This document shows positions 28,618-35,751 of a DNA stretch of 64,000 nucleotides, in pieces. The stretch spans positions 620,001-684,000 of the forward strand of contig CAVVPZ010000008.1 in NCBI GenBank assembly GCA_963750255.1, read 5' to 3'. Within the stretch, counting starts at the first letter, position 1. Each line of letters starts with the position of its first letter. A program made the translations under genes and the position numbers. The DNA is from DATLED01 sp963750255 (GTDB lineage: Bacteria > Actinomycetota > Acidimicrobiia > Acidimicrobiales > CADCTF01). The notes under the pieces are model-generated. The model made no database searches and was not told the DNA's origin. It saw only the letters and a list, made by a program, of their open reading frames with translations.

Positions 28618-29601
28618 TCAGTCGGGCGCGGGAGGCAGGGCCCCGTTGGCGGGGATGGCGTCCTGCGCGGCGCCGGCGAACACCTCTCGTAGGCCGCCGA
28701 CGGCGCCGAGCATGGCGGTCGCCTCCATGGGCAGGAAGATCTTTGTCGCTTGCCCGTCGGCCACCTTGGCCAGCGTCTCGAGATACTTGACGGCCAAGAC
28801 GTCGTCGGTGGCGCCACCCTCGTGGATGGCGGCGAATACGGCCCGGATCGCATCCGCTTCGCCAGTGGCGACGGCCACCTGCCGGAATCGTTCGGCTTCG
28901 GCCTGGGCCTTGGTTGCCTCCGCCCGACCCTGAGCGTCGAGGATCTGCGACTCGCGATGTCCTTCGGCGGCGAGGATCTTCGACTGCTTGTCGCCCTCGG
29001 CCCGAGCGATGGCGGCTTCGCGGTCGCCCTGTGCCGTCGTGACCGTCGCTCGCCGGGTGCGCTCGGCCTTCATCTGTTCGTGCATGGCGTGCATGACGTC
29101 GGCGGGCGGGTCGATCCGCTGGATCTCGACTCGAACCACCTTGGTGCCCCACTTGTCGGTGGCGTCATCGAGGATGTTTCGGAGTTGGGTGTTGATGGTG
29201 TCGCGCGACGTGAGGGCCTCGTCGAGTTGCATGTCACCGACGACGTTGCGGAGGTTGGTCTGGGCCAGTTTGGTGACGGCCATGTAGAAGTCGACGACGT
29301 TGTAGACGAGGCGCTGGGGGTCGGTGGCTTCGTAGTAGACGACGGCGTCGACCGATACGACGACGTTGTCCGATGTGATGACCTCCTGGGGAGGAATGTC
29401 GACGACGCGCTCGCGCATGTCGACCCGGGCCATCCGGTCGATGAACGGCACGATGAGACGGAGTCCCGGCTCGACCGTGGCGTGGTATTTGCCGAGACGC
29501 TCGACGAGCCCTCGTTCGAACGGGCGGATGATCTTGACGCCCCGGATGACCGTGGCCAGCAAGAAGACGGCGAGCGCGGCGAACACGATGACGAACGCCA
29601 T
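28618..29601 (-). CDS. SPFH/Band 7 (QmcA/stomatin-like) membrane protein
   Basis: A 327-residue intact protein with one N-terminal membrane helix (MAFVIVFAALAVFLLATVI), the SPFH domain (about 25-185: RPFERGLVERLGKYHATVEPGLRLIVPFIDR) and a C-terminal Ala/Glu coiled coil (AERTRRATVTTAQGDREAAI). This is the bacterial stomatin/QmcA type that scaffolds membrane microdomains. It is preceded on the same strand by an NfeD protein with two bases between them, the standard NfeD-SPFH pair. Confidence 0.92.
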   Translation of the reverse strand: MAFVIVFAALAVFLLATVIRGVKIIRPFERGLVERLGKYHATVEPGLRLIVPFIDRMARVDMRERVVDIPPQEVITSDNVVVSVDAVVYYEATDPQRLVYNVVDFYMAVTKLAQTNLRNVVGDMQLDEALTSRDTINTQLRNILDDATDKWGTKVVRVEIQRIDPPADVMHAMHEQMKAERTRRATVTTAQGDREAAIARAEGDKQSKILAAEGHRESQILDAQGRAEATKAQAEAERFRQVAVATGEADAIRAVFAAIHEGGATDDVLAVKYLETLAKVADGQATKIFLPMEATAMLGAVGGLREVFAGAAQDAIPANGALPPAPD

Positions 29602-29603
29602 GG

Positions 29604-30099
29604 TCAGATTGCTCCTTCAGTTGGGAGGGCCGTCGGCTCGTCAAGGGCGATGACCACGAGACGAGTGCCGTCGACCCGACTTACGAGCACGGTGGTTCCG
29701 GCTCGGATCGGGGCCCCGGTGAGGCTCTCCGCCCGCCACTCTTCGCGGTCGAGGCGGATACGGCCGCCGCCCCCGGGCCCACCGGGGATGTCCTCGATCA
29801 CGACGGCTTCCCGGCTCACCCAACGGGCGGCTCCGACCGGCGCATGCGGAGCTCGTCGCTCGAGGCGGCGAGCCAGCGGACGGAACGCGGCGAGGGTGCC
29901 GAGCGATCCGCCGAGGAAGAGGGCCCATTCGACGGGCACGGGCACGCCGGCGAAGGCCGCGAGTGCGGCAACGATGGCGCCGATGGCGAAGGGAGCCGAG
30001 GAAGAACGACCCCGCCACCGCCATCTCACCGATCGCGAACACGATCGCCCCCACCAACCAGATCCAGCGCCAGAACTCTGGCGTCCCGAAGTCCATCAA
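29604..30099 (-). CDS. NfeD-like membrane protein (one frameshift)
   Basis: This is a short-type NfeD. It has N-terminal membrane helices (MMDFGTPEFWRWIWLVGAIVFAIGEM) and, after a frame break near 30000, further helices (FAIGAIVAALAAFAGVPVPVEWALF) and the C-terminal OB-fold (VGAARWVSREAVVIEDIPGG, VLVSRVDGTRLVVIALDEP). About 164 residues are reconstructed. NfeD proteins partner SPFH proteins in membrane-domain organisation, and the SPFH gene follows directly. Confidence 0.85.
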
Positions 30100-30135
30100 G
30101 TCCTCGTTGACGACGTTACCCGCCCGACGGCCTCT

Positions 30136-30924
30136 TCAGGAGGCGATATCGGCCAACACGCCGAAGTGGTCGCTCGGCCAGGTCCCGGCGAGCGGCTGAT
30201 TGCACACGACGCTGCAGGCAGTGATGCGGCCGCGGCCGTCGTCGCGTCGCCATCCCGAGAACACGTAGTCGATGCGGCGATCGGGCTCGTGTTCGGCCGC
30301 TGCGAACGGGTTGACACTGCTCCAGGTGTCTCCCGATTCGCGGCCCCCCGCCACCCGCCATCCGTCCTGGAAGTAGGTGCTCCGTCCCGCCAGCGATGTC
30401 GATCCCGTCAAGAAGCGGATCTCGGTGCTGTCGGGTTCGGCGTTGAAGTCGCCGGCCAGGATTGGTGGGAGCAGAGCTCGTGGGTCGGCCTCGGTCGGCG
30501 ATGATCTCGTCGATGCGCACGACCTGGCGCTCACGCAGGTAGCCCCGCTCATACAGCGAGGTGAGGTGGGTGCAGAAGATGTCGTGGCCGCCGGTACGCG
30601 CGTGGAGGAGCACGCGATCGATGTCGCCGGCAGCGCGTTTCGCTGGGCAGGGGATGGGTGGCCTGGTGATCGATCGGATGGCGGCTGAGGATGGCGTTAC
30701 CGAAGCGGAGCCCTTCCCGGGCCTCGACCCCGCCGAAGGCGACCCCGGTATATCCGGCCCGCTCGGCCAACCATCCGGCGGTACTGCGCGCCCCGTCGTC
30801 GACGATTTCCTGCAGGCACACGACCTCGGCGTCGAGTCGGCAGCAGCCACTCGACGATCTCGAGGCGCCGGTCTCGCCACGGACCCGACAGGTTCCAGCA
30901 GTTGAGGGTGAGGACCCGGAGCAC
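30136..30924 (-). CDS. Endonuclease/exonuclease/phosphatase family protein (several frameshifts)
   Basis: A DNase I-fold hydrolase. Fragments in three frames give LRVLTLNCWNLSGPWRDRR (first metal-binding Asn), CLQEIVDDGA (catalytic Glu), DIFCTHLTSLYERGYLRERQV, ILAGDFNAEPDSTEIRFL (Asp/Asn pair), RIDYVFSG and the terminal TWPSDHFGVLADI (Asp-His). These are all the catalytic signatures of the EEP superfamily. At least four breaks occur between 30400 and 30870. The expected length is about 260 residues. Members include Mg-dependent nucleases and sphingomyelinase-like phosphodiesterases, so the substrate is open. It lies 10 bases downstream of ftr1. Confidence 0.8.
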
Positions 30925-30934
30925 GGGTCCGAAG

Positions 30935-31807
30935 CTAGGCCGGAAGTGACTCGGAGGGGACCGTGGCCGGTGCGGGCGCCGTGTCCGGGCGGGGAGCGGC
31001 GCTCTTGCGGAGGAAGAGCACGGTGACCGGGACGAGGTAGGCGGCCCAGGCGATGACCTGTTCGATGGAGGGACGCGGATCCCAGCCGAACATCGCCCCG
31101 AGGAACTTGCCGAATTCCGTCTGTTGGGTGAGGAATCCGTACCGGGTCAGGTCGTAGACGTTGTCGACGGCGATCCCGAGGTCGCCGGAGACCTGCAGGA
31201 AGAGCACGGTACGAGCCAGGAGTCCGGCGGCGAAGACGATGATGACCAGTCCCGACACGGTGAAGAACGTTTTCATCGGCACCCGGCGACCGCCGAAGTA
31301 GACGGCGAGGCCGAGGGCACTGGCGATGGCGATGCCGATGGCGGCGCCGACGGCCACCGAGGCGCCGTCGGCCGATGTCGCGGCGGCGATCAGGAAGAGT
31401 GCGGCCTCGACGCCCTCGCGCACGACGGCCAGGAACGCAACCAAGGTGACGGCCCGACCGACACGATTCGAAGAATCGTCGAGTGCGGCGTCGATGTGGC
31501 GCTCGATGTCGCCCTTGATGGCCCTGCTCTGCTTGCGCATCCAGAAGATCATCCAGGTGAGAACGGCGGCGGCGGCGAAGGAGACGCCTGCGAATGCCCG
31601 CATTCGGGGGACGCCGGACAGCGAGCCGATCGTGAGGTGTACGACGACGCCGATGGCGATCGAGGTGGCCACCGCCGCGGCGACGCCCATCCAGGCCGAA
31701 CGGGCCAGATCGAGGCGCTCGATCCTCCGCAGGTAGGCGAACACGATGGAGACGACCAACGCCGCCTCGAAGCCCTCACGGACCATGATCAACAACGAGG
31801 GAAGCAT
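30935..31807 (-). CDS. FTR1-family high-affinity iron permease
   Basis: A 290-residue protein with about seven membrane helices and two iron-binding REXXE motifs: R10-EGFE14 at the start (MLPSLLIMVREGFEAALVV) and REGVEAALFL in the fourth helix. These define FTR1/EfeU iron permeases that take up iron across the membrane. No EfeO/EfeB gene is adjacent, so this is a stand-alone permease. A near-consensus IdeR/DtxR box ends two bases before the ATG, so iron repression is very likely. The frame is intact. Confidence 0.92.
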   Translation of the reverse strand: MLPSLLIMVREGFEAALVVSIVFAYLRRIERLDLARSAWMGVAAAVATSIAIGVVVHLTIGSLSGVPRMRAFAGVSFAAAAVLTWMIFWMRKQSRAIKGDIERHIDAALDDSSNRVGRAVTLVAFLAVVREGVEAALFLIAAATSADGASVAVGAAIGIAIASALGLAVYFGGRRVPMKTFFTVSGLVIIVFAAGLLARTVLFLQVSGDLGIAVDNVYDLTRYGFLTQQTEFGKFLGAMFGWDPRPSIEQVIAWAAYLVPVTVLFLRKSAAPRPDTAPAPATVPSESLPA

Positions 31808-31808
31808 G

Positions 31809-31827
31809 TTAGGGAAGCCTAACCTTT
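31809..31827 (-). promoter_or_regulatory. IdeR/DtxR iron box upstream of the FTR1 permease
   Basis: TTAGGGAAGCCTAACCTTT matches the IdeR consensus TTAGGTTAGGCTAACCTAA at 14 of 19 positions. It contains the perfect inverted repeat TTAGG-GAAG-CCTAA. It lies directly upstream of the permease ATG, where bound repressor would cover the promoter or leader. Confidence 0.8.
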
Positions 31828-31835
31828 GTGGTGTG

Positions 31836-31862
31836 GGAGTACCAACCGTCGTGTGGTACTCC
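31836..31862. terminator. Stem-loop between the VOC gene and ftr1
   Basis: Perfect 9-bp arms GGAGTACCA and TGGTACTCC around a 9-base loop, 41 bases after the VOC stop. It could terminate the cys operon transcript before the iron permease, or be a second operator. There is no U-tract on the minus strand. Confidence 0.4.
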
Positions 31863-31903
31863 TACGGTTCCCCCGATCGACCCGGATGACTCCTCGCCCC
31901 GGC

Positions 31904-32299
31904 CTAGCCGGGGAGCTGGATCAGCTGGATCAGGTTTCCGCACGTGTCGTCGAAGACGGCGGTGGTGACCGGCCCCATCGCCGTTGGTGGTTGGGTGAAG
32001 GTGACGCCGGCCGCCGTCAGCCTTTCGTACTCAGCGCTGATGTCGTCGGAGGCGAACGATGCCAACGGGATGCCGTCGGCGATGACCCCGGCGCGGTACG
32101 GCCCGACGGCCGGGTGAGACGACGGCTCGAGCAACAACTCGACCTCCGGTCGCCCCGGTGCCCCGACCGTGAGCCAGCGGTCGCCGTTGCCGATCGGGAC
32201 GTCGGTTCGAACCTCGAAGCCCAGTACGTCCGTGTAGAAGCGGAGCGCTCGCTCTTGGTCGTCGACGAACACGCTCGTCACGTAGATGCGGATAGTCAT
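31904..32299 (-). CDS. VOC-fold (glyoxalase/dioxygenase superfamily) protein
   Basis: A 131-residue VOC-domain protein beginning MTIRIYVTSVFVDDQERALRFYTDVLGFEVRTD, with the second half VTFTQPPTAMGPVTTAVFDDTCGNLIQLIQ. This resembles small glyoxalase-like proteins of the PhnB/YaeR kind. One of the usual metal ligands is not obvious. The gene starts 11 bases after cysN and is probably the last gene of the sulfate-assimilation operon, although its role there is unknown. Confidence 0.8.
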   Translation of the reverse strand: MTIRIYVTSVFVDDQERALRFYTDVLGFEVRTDVPIGNGDRWLTVGAPGRPEVELLLEPSSHPAVGPYRAGVIADGIPLASFASDDISAEYERLTAAGVTFTQPPTAMGPVTTAVFDDTCGNLIQLIQLPG

Positions 32300-32310
32300 C
32301 GTCTGGCCTC

Positions 32311-33582
32311 TCAGTTGCGGATCAGGCCGGCCCCGGCGGTGGCGTTGGTGGCATCGTCGATGAGGACGAAGGAGCCGGTGATGCGGTTGACGTCGTAGGG
32401 GTCGAAGGCAAGCGGGCTGCTCGTCTTGATCCGCACCCGACCGATGCCGTTGAGGCCGAGTTCGGTGGCACCGTCGTCGTTGGCCAAGGAGTTGACGTCG
32501 AGCTGGTGCACGATGGCGGTGACGGCCGCCTTGGCCGAACGGGTGGTGTGTTTGATCGTGTAGCGGCTTCCCGCCGTGAGGGGCTTGTCGATCATCCAGC
32601 AGATGTCGGCGGTGAACTCCGAGGCCACGGTGGGCTCCTGGCCGGCCCGGGCGATGAGGTCGCCTCGGCTGATGTCGATCTCATCGGCGAGCCGAAGGGT
32701 GACGGCCATCGGTGCGAACGCCTCGCTCAGCTCGCCCTCGAGCGTGTCGATGGCGGCCACGGTCGAGCGCAAACCCGAGGGCAGCACGACGACGGGGTCG
32801 CCCGGGTGGAACGACCCACCTGCGACCTGGCCGGCGTAGCCCCGGTAGTCGTGGTGCTCGTCGCTCATCGGTCGAATGACGTACTGCACGGGGAATCGAC
32901 CGTCGATCGGGTCGTGGTCGTGGACGTCGACCTTCTCGAGATGCTCGAGTAGCGGTGGCCCCGAGTACCACGAGAGGTTGGGTGAGGGATCCACCACGTT
33001 GTCGCCGTTGAGGGCAGACACGGGGATGGGTGTCACCTCGACCTGGTCGGCCCGAACCCCGTCGTCGGCGGCACCGATGGCTTCGACAAAAGCCGAGAAG
33101 TCACGCACGATCGTGTCGAACACCACTTCGGACCAGTCGACGAGGTCCATCTTGTTGACGCACAGCACGAGGTGGCGGATGCCCAAGAGGGTGGCGAGGA
33201 ACGCATGCCGCCGGCTCTGTTCGATGACGCCCTTTCGGGCGTCGATCAACACGATGGCCAGGTCGGCCAACGAGGCACCCGTGACCATGTTGCGGGTGTA
33301 CTGCACGTGCCCGGGGGTGTCGGCGATGATGAACTTGCGCCTCGGCGTGGCGAAGTAGCGATAGGCGACGTCGATCGTGATCCCCTGCTCCCGCTCGGCA
33401 CGGAGGCCATCGGTAAGCAAGGCGAGGTTGACGTAGCCGTCGCCGCGACGCTGCGACGAGAGTTCGACGGCTTCGAGCTGGTCTTCGAAGATCGACTTCG
33501 AGTCGTGCAACAGCCTGCCGATGAGCGTCGACTTGCCGTCGTCGACGGAGCCGGCGGTGGCGAAACGGAGGAGCTCGGTCAT
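32311..33582 (-). CDS. cysN: Sulfate adenylyltransferase subunit 1 (GTPase)
   Basis: This is the regulatory GTPase subunit of ATP sulfurylase; GTP hydrolysis drives APS formation by CysD. It is an EF-Tu-like GTPase with G1 GSVDDGKST (about 11-19), GITIDVAYRYF, G3 DTPGHVQYTRNMVTGAS and G4 NKMDLVDW, then two beta-barrel domains. At 423 residues it lacks the C-terminal APS-kinase domain seen in fused CysNC, consistent with a separate cysC in the same operon. It begins five bases after cysD. The frame is intact. Confidence 0.95.
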   Translation of the reverse strand: MTELLRFATAGSVDDGKSTLIGRLLHDSKSIFEDQLEAVELSSQRRGDGYVNLALLTDGLRAEREQGITIDVAYRYFATPRRKFIIADTPGHVQYTRNMVTGASLADLAIVLIDARKGVIEQSRRHAFLATLLGIRHLVLCVNKMDLVDWSEVVFDTIVRDFSAFVEAIGAADDGVRADQVEVTPIPVSALNGDNVVDPSPNLSWYSGPPLLEHLEKVDVHDHDPIDGRFPVQYVIRPMSDEHHDYRGYAGQVAGGSFHPGDPVVVLPSGLRSTVAAIDTLEGELSEAFAPMAVTLRLADEIDISRGDLIARAGQEPTVASEFTADICWMIDKPLTAGSRYTIKHTTRSAKAAVTAIVHQLDVNSLANDDGATELGLNGIGRVRIKTSSPLAFDPYDVNRITGSFVLIDDATNATAGAGLIRN

Positions 33583-33587
33583 CGGGC

Positions 33588-34568
33588 CTAGAAGTAGCCC
33601 TCGCGCTTGCGATCCTCCATGGCGGCTTCGGAGAACTTGTCGTCGGCCCGCGTGGCGCCGCGCTCGGTGATGCGGGTGGCGGCGACCTCGGTGATGACCT
33701 CTTCGAGCGTGCGGGCATCCGAGCGAACGGCTCCGGTGCAGCTCATGTCGCCGACCGTGCGGTAGCGAACGAGCTCCTCGAAGGGCTCCTCGCCTTCGCG
33801 GGGCTGGGTCACGTCGGTGACGGCCAGCAGCATCGAGTCGCGTTCGAACACCTTGCGGTGGTGTGCGAAGTAGATGTTGGGCACCTCGAGCTGCTCGAGG
33901 GCGATGTACTGCCACACGTCCATCTCGGTCCAGTTCGAGATGGGAAAGGCCCGGATGTGTTCACCCTTGCGGATTCGACCGTTGAAGAGGTTCCAGAGCT
34001 CGGGGCGTTGGTTCTTCGGATCCCACTGGCCGAAGTCATCTCGGAACGAGAGCACGCGCTCTTTGGCTCGGGCCTTCTCCTCGTCGCGACGGGCGCCGCC
34101 GAAGGCGGCGTCGAAGCCGTGCTCCTCGATCCCCCGGAGCAAGGTGATGGTCTGCAGCCGGTTGCGGCCGGCGCGGACGTCCTCGATGACTCGCCCGGCG
34201 TCGATGTCGTCTTGGACCGATGCGACGACGAGTCGTTCGCCGAGTTCGGCCACCCGCCGGTCGCGGTACTCGTACACCTCGGGAAAGTTGTGTCCGGTGT
34301 CGACGTGCATGAGTGGGAAGGGGAAGCGGCCGGGCCGGAATGCCTTTTCGGCCAAGCGGAGCAGGACGATCGAATCCTTGCCGCCGGAGAAGAGCAATAC
34401 GGGCGACTCGAACTCGGCGGCCACCTCGCGCATGATGAAGATCGCTTCGGCCTCGAGGGCCTCGAGATGGGTCAGGCGGCGACTGCGGCCGGACGTCGTG
34501 GCGAGGGTCGGAGCCATGATCTTCTCTTCTCGGGTGTTCTCTTCTCGGGTGTCGTCGAGGAGCGTCAT
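33588..34568 (-). CDS. cysD: Sulfate adenylyltransferase subunit 2
   Basis: This is the catalytic ATP-PPi hydrolase subunit of ATP sulfurylase. It has the PP-loop SGGKDSIVLLRLAEKAF, MHVDTGHNFPEVYEYRD, GGARRDEEKARAKER and the C-terminal CTGAVRSDARTLEEVI and REGYF. Two starts are possible. ATG 34568 overlaps the cysH stop (ATGA) and would add an unusual N-terminus containing two copies of NTREE. ATG 34517 gives MAPTLATTSGRSRRLTHLEALEAE, closer to the family, with AGAAGAGAAG as ribosome-binding site. The protein then has about 309 residues, the usual size. The internal start seems more natural to me. Confidence 0.95.
   Translation of the reverse strand: MTLLDDTREENTREEKIMAPTLATTSGRSRRLTHLEALEAEAIFIMREVAAEFESPVLLFSGGKDSIVLLRLAEKAFRPGRFPFPLMHVDTGHNFPEVYEYRDRRVAELGERLVVASVQDDIDAGRVIEDVRAGRNRLQTITLLRGIEEHGFDAAFGGARRDEEKARAKERVLSFRDDFGQWDPKNQRPELWNLFNGRIRKGEHIRAFPISNWTEMDVWQYIALEQLEVPNIYFAHHRKVFERDSMLLAVTDVTQPREGEEPFEELVRYRTVGDMSCTGAVRSDARTLEEVITEVAATRITERGATRADDKFSEAAMEDRKREGYF
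34522..34551 (-). repeat. 15-bp tandem duplication in the cysH/cysD junction
   Basis: Two perfect adjacent copies (34522-34536, 34537-34551) of TTCTCTTCTCGGGTG on the plus strand. On the coding strand each contains GAGAAGAGAA-like purine-rich sequence that could act as a ribosome-binding site for cysD at 34517. Confidence 0.9.
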
Positions 34569-35236
34569 TCGTGCAGCCCGCATTCGGTCTTGTCGGAGCC
34601 GGCCCAGCGGCCGGAACGAGGGTCGTCACCCGGCGCGACCGGCTTGGTCGTCGGTTGACAACCGATCGACGGGTAGCCCTGGTCGAGCAACGGGTTGTAG
34701 AGAACGTCGTTGGCGGCGACATACCCGGTGACGTCGAGATCGCTCCACGTCGCCAGCGGATTGATCTTGACCAGGCCCCGTCGGTCGAGGCCCACGATCG
34801 GGGCGTTCGCCCGGGTTTCGGCCTCGGCTCGTCGTAGTCCCGAGATCCACGCCGGGCGGCCCTCGAGCGCTTCCTCGAGCGCGGCGACCTTGGCATCGGA
34901 ACAGCACCGAACTGGGTCGCTCACATGGAAGGGCACGTCGGGTTCGGGTACTCGGACGACCCGGAGGTTGAGGTCGTAGCGGGCCCGAACCCGCTCGACG
35001 GTGTCGTAGGTCTCGCCGAAGTGGTCGCCGGTGTCGATGAACACGACCTCGATGTCGGGCTTGACCCGAGTGGCCACGTCGATGAGAACCGCGTCTTGGA
35101 AGGAGGCGGCCACGAGGAGGTCGTCGCCGAAGGTTTCGACGGCCCAGCGAACGATCTTCGACGCCGGCGCCGATTCGAAGCCAGAGGAGAGCGCCGCCAG
35201 GTCGCCGTTGGACGACAGGAGGGTGGGAGCGCTCAT
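34565..35236 (-). CDS. cysH: Adenylyl-sulfate reductase, CysH family
   Basis: This enzyme reduces APS or PAPS to sulfite with thioredoxin. It has 223 residues with PP-loop-like SFQDAVLIDVAT, VFIDTGDHFGETYDTVERV, the C111-C112 pair (VRCCSDAKVAALEEAL), SGLRRAEAETR, PSIGC193-QPT196 and the catalytic KTEC219GLHE tail. APS reductases bind 4Fe-4S with CC plus CxxC (GCAPCT in mycobacterial CysH), but here the last ligand position is Thr196. The start ATG overlaps the cysC stop (ATGA). The operon contains both APS kinase and this reductase, so its substrate (APS or PAPS) is not obvious. Confidence 0.92.
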   Translation of the reverse strand: MSAPTLLSSNGDLAALSSGFESAPASKIVRWAVETFGDDLLVAASFQDAVLIDVATRVKPDIEVVFIDTGDHFGETYDTVERVRARYDLNLRVVRVPEPDVPFHVSDPVRCCSDAKVAALEEALEGRPAWISGLRRAEAETRANAPIVGLDRRGLVKINPLATWSDLDVTGYVAANDVLYNPLLDQGYPSIGCQPTTKPVAPGDDPRSGRWAGSDKTECGLHE

Positions 35237-35751
35237 CGGGCGACGTTCACGATCATCGCGGTGGCCTCGTCGAGCGACAACTCGTGCGTTGGCACGGTCA
35301 GCTCGGGCGACAACGGTGCCTCGTATGGATCGTCGACCCCGGTCAGCCCGGCGATCTCGCCCGCTCGTTGCTTGGCGTAGAGCCCTTTCACGTCGCGCTC
35401 GCTGCACACCTCGACCGGCGTGGAGACGTGGACCTCGACGAACCGCCCCTCGTGCAGTGTCCGCAACTCGTCGCGCACGGCCCGGTACGGAGAGATCACC
35501 GAGCAGAGCACGGTCACGCCATTACGGGAGAGCAGGTTGGCGACGAACCCGATACGGCGGACGTTCTCGTCGCGGTCTTCTCGACTGAAGCCCAAACCCT
35601 TGGTGAGATGGGTGCGAACGACGTCGCCGTCGAGCACCTCGACACGCCGACCCTCGTCGAGCAATTGTTTCTCGACCGCCCGCGCCAACGTCGTCTTGCC
35701 GGCCGACGGGAGACCCGTCAGCCAGACCGTCTTGCCTCGGACATCGCTCAC
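35233..35751 (-). CDS. cysC: Adenylyl-sulfate kinase
   Basis: APS kinase makes PAPS from APS and ATP. The GTG at 35751 overlaps the sulfite reductase stop as GTGA and gives VSDVRGKTVWLTGLPSAGKTTLA, with the Walker A GLPSAGKTT. Next come DGDVVRTHLTKGLGFSREDRDENVRRIG and the lid KGLYAKQRAGEIAGLTGVDDPYEAP. The protein has 172 residues, the usual minimal size. The start at 35763 (MRGDV) is possible but less natural. It is the second gene of the operon. Confidence 0.94.
   Translation of the reverse strand: MSDVRGKTVWLTGLPSAGKTTLARAVEKQLLDEGRRVEVLDGDVVRTHLTKGLGFSREDRDENVRRIGFVANLLSRNGVTVLCSVISPYRAVRDELRTLHEGRFVEVHVSTPVEVCSERDVKGLYAKQRAGEIAGLTGVDDPYEAPLSPELTVPTHELSLDEATAMIVNVAR

Noticed and set aside
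34036..34896. Additional frames overlapping cysD and cysH
   Set aside because: Arg/Pro/Ala-rich shadows of the two genes without any motif.
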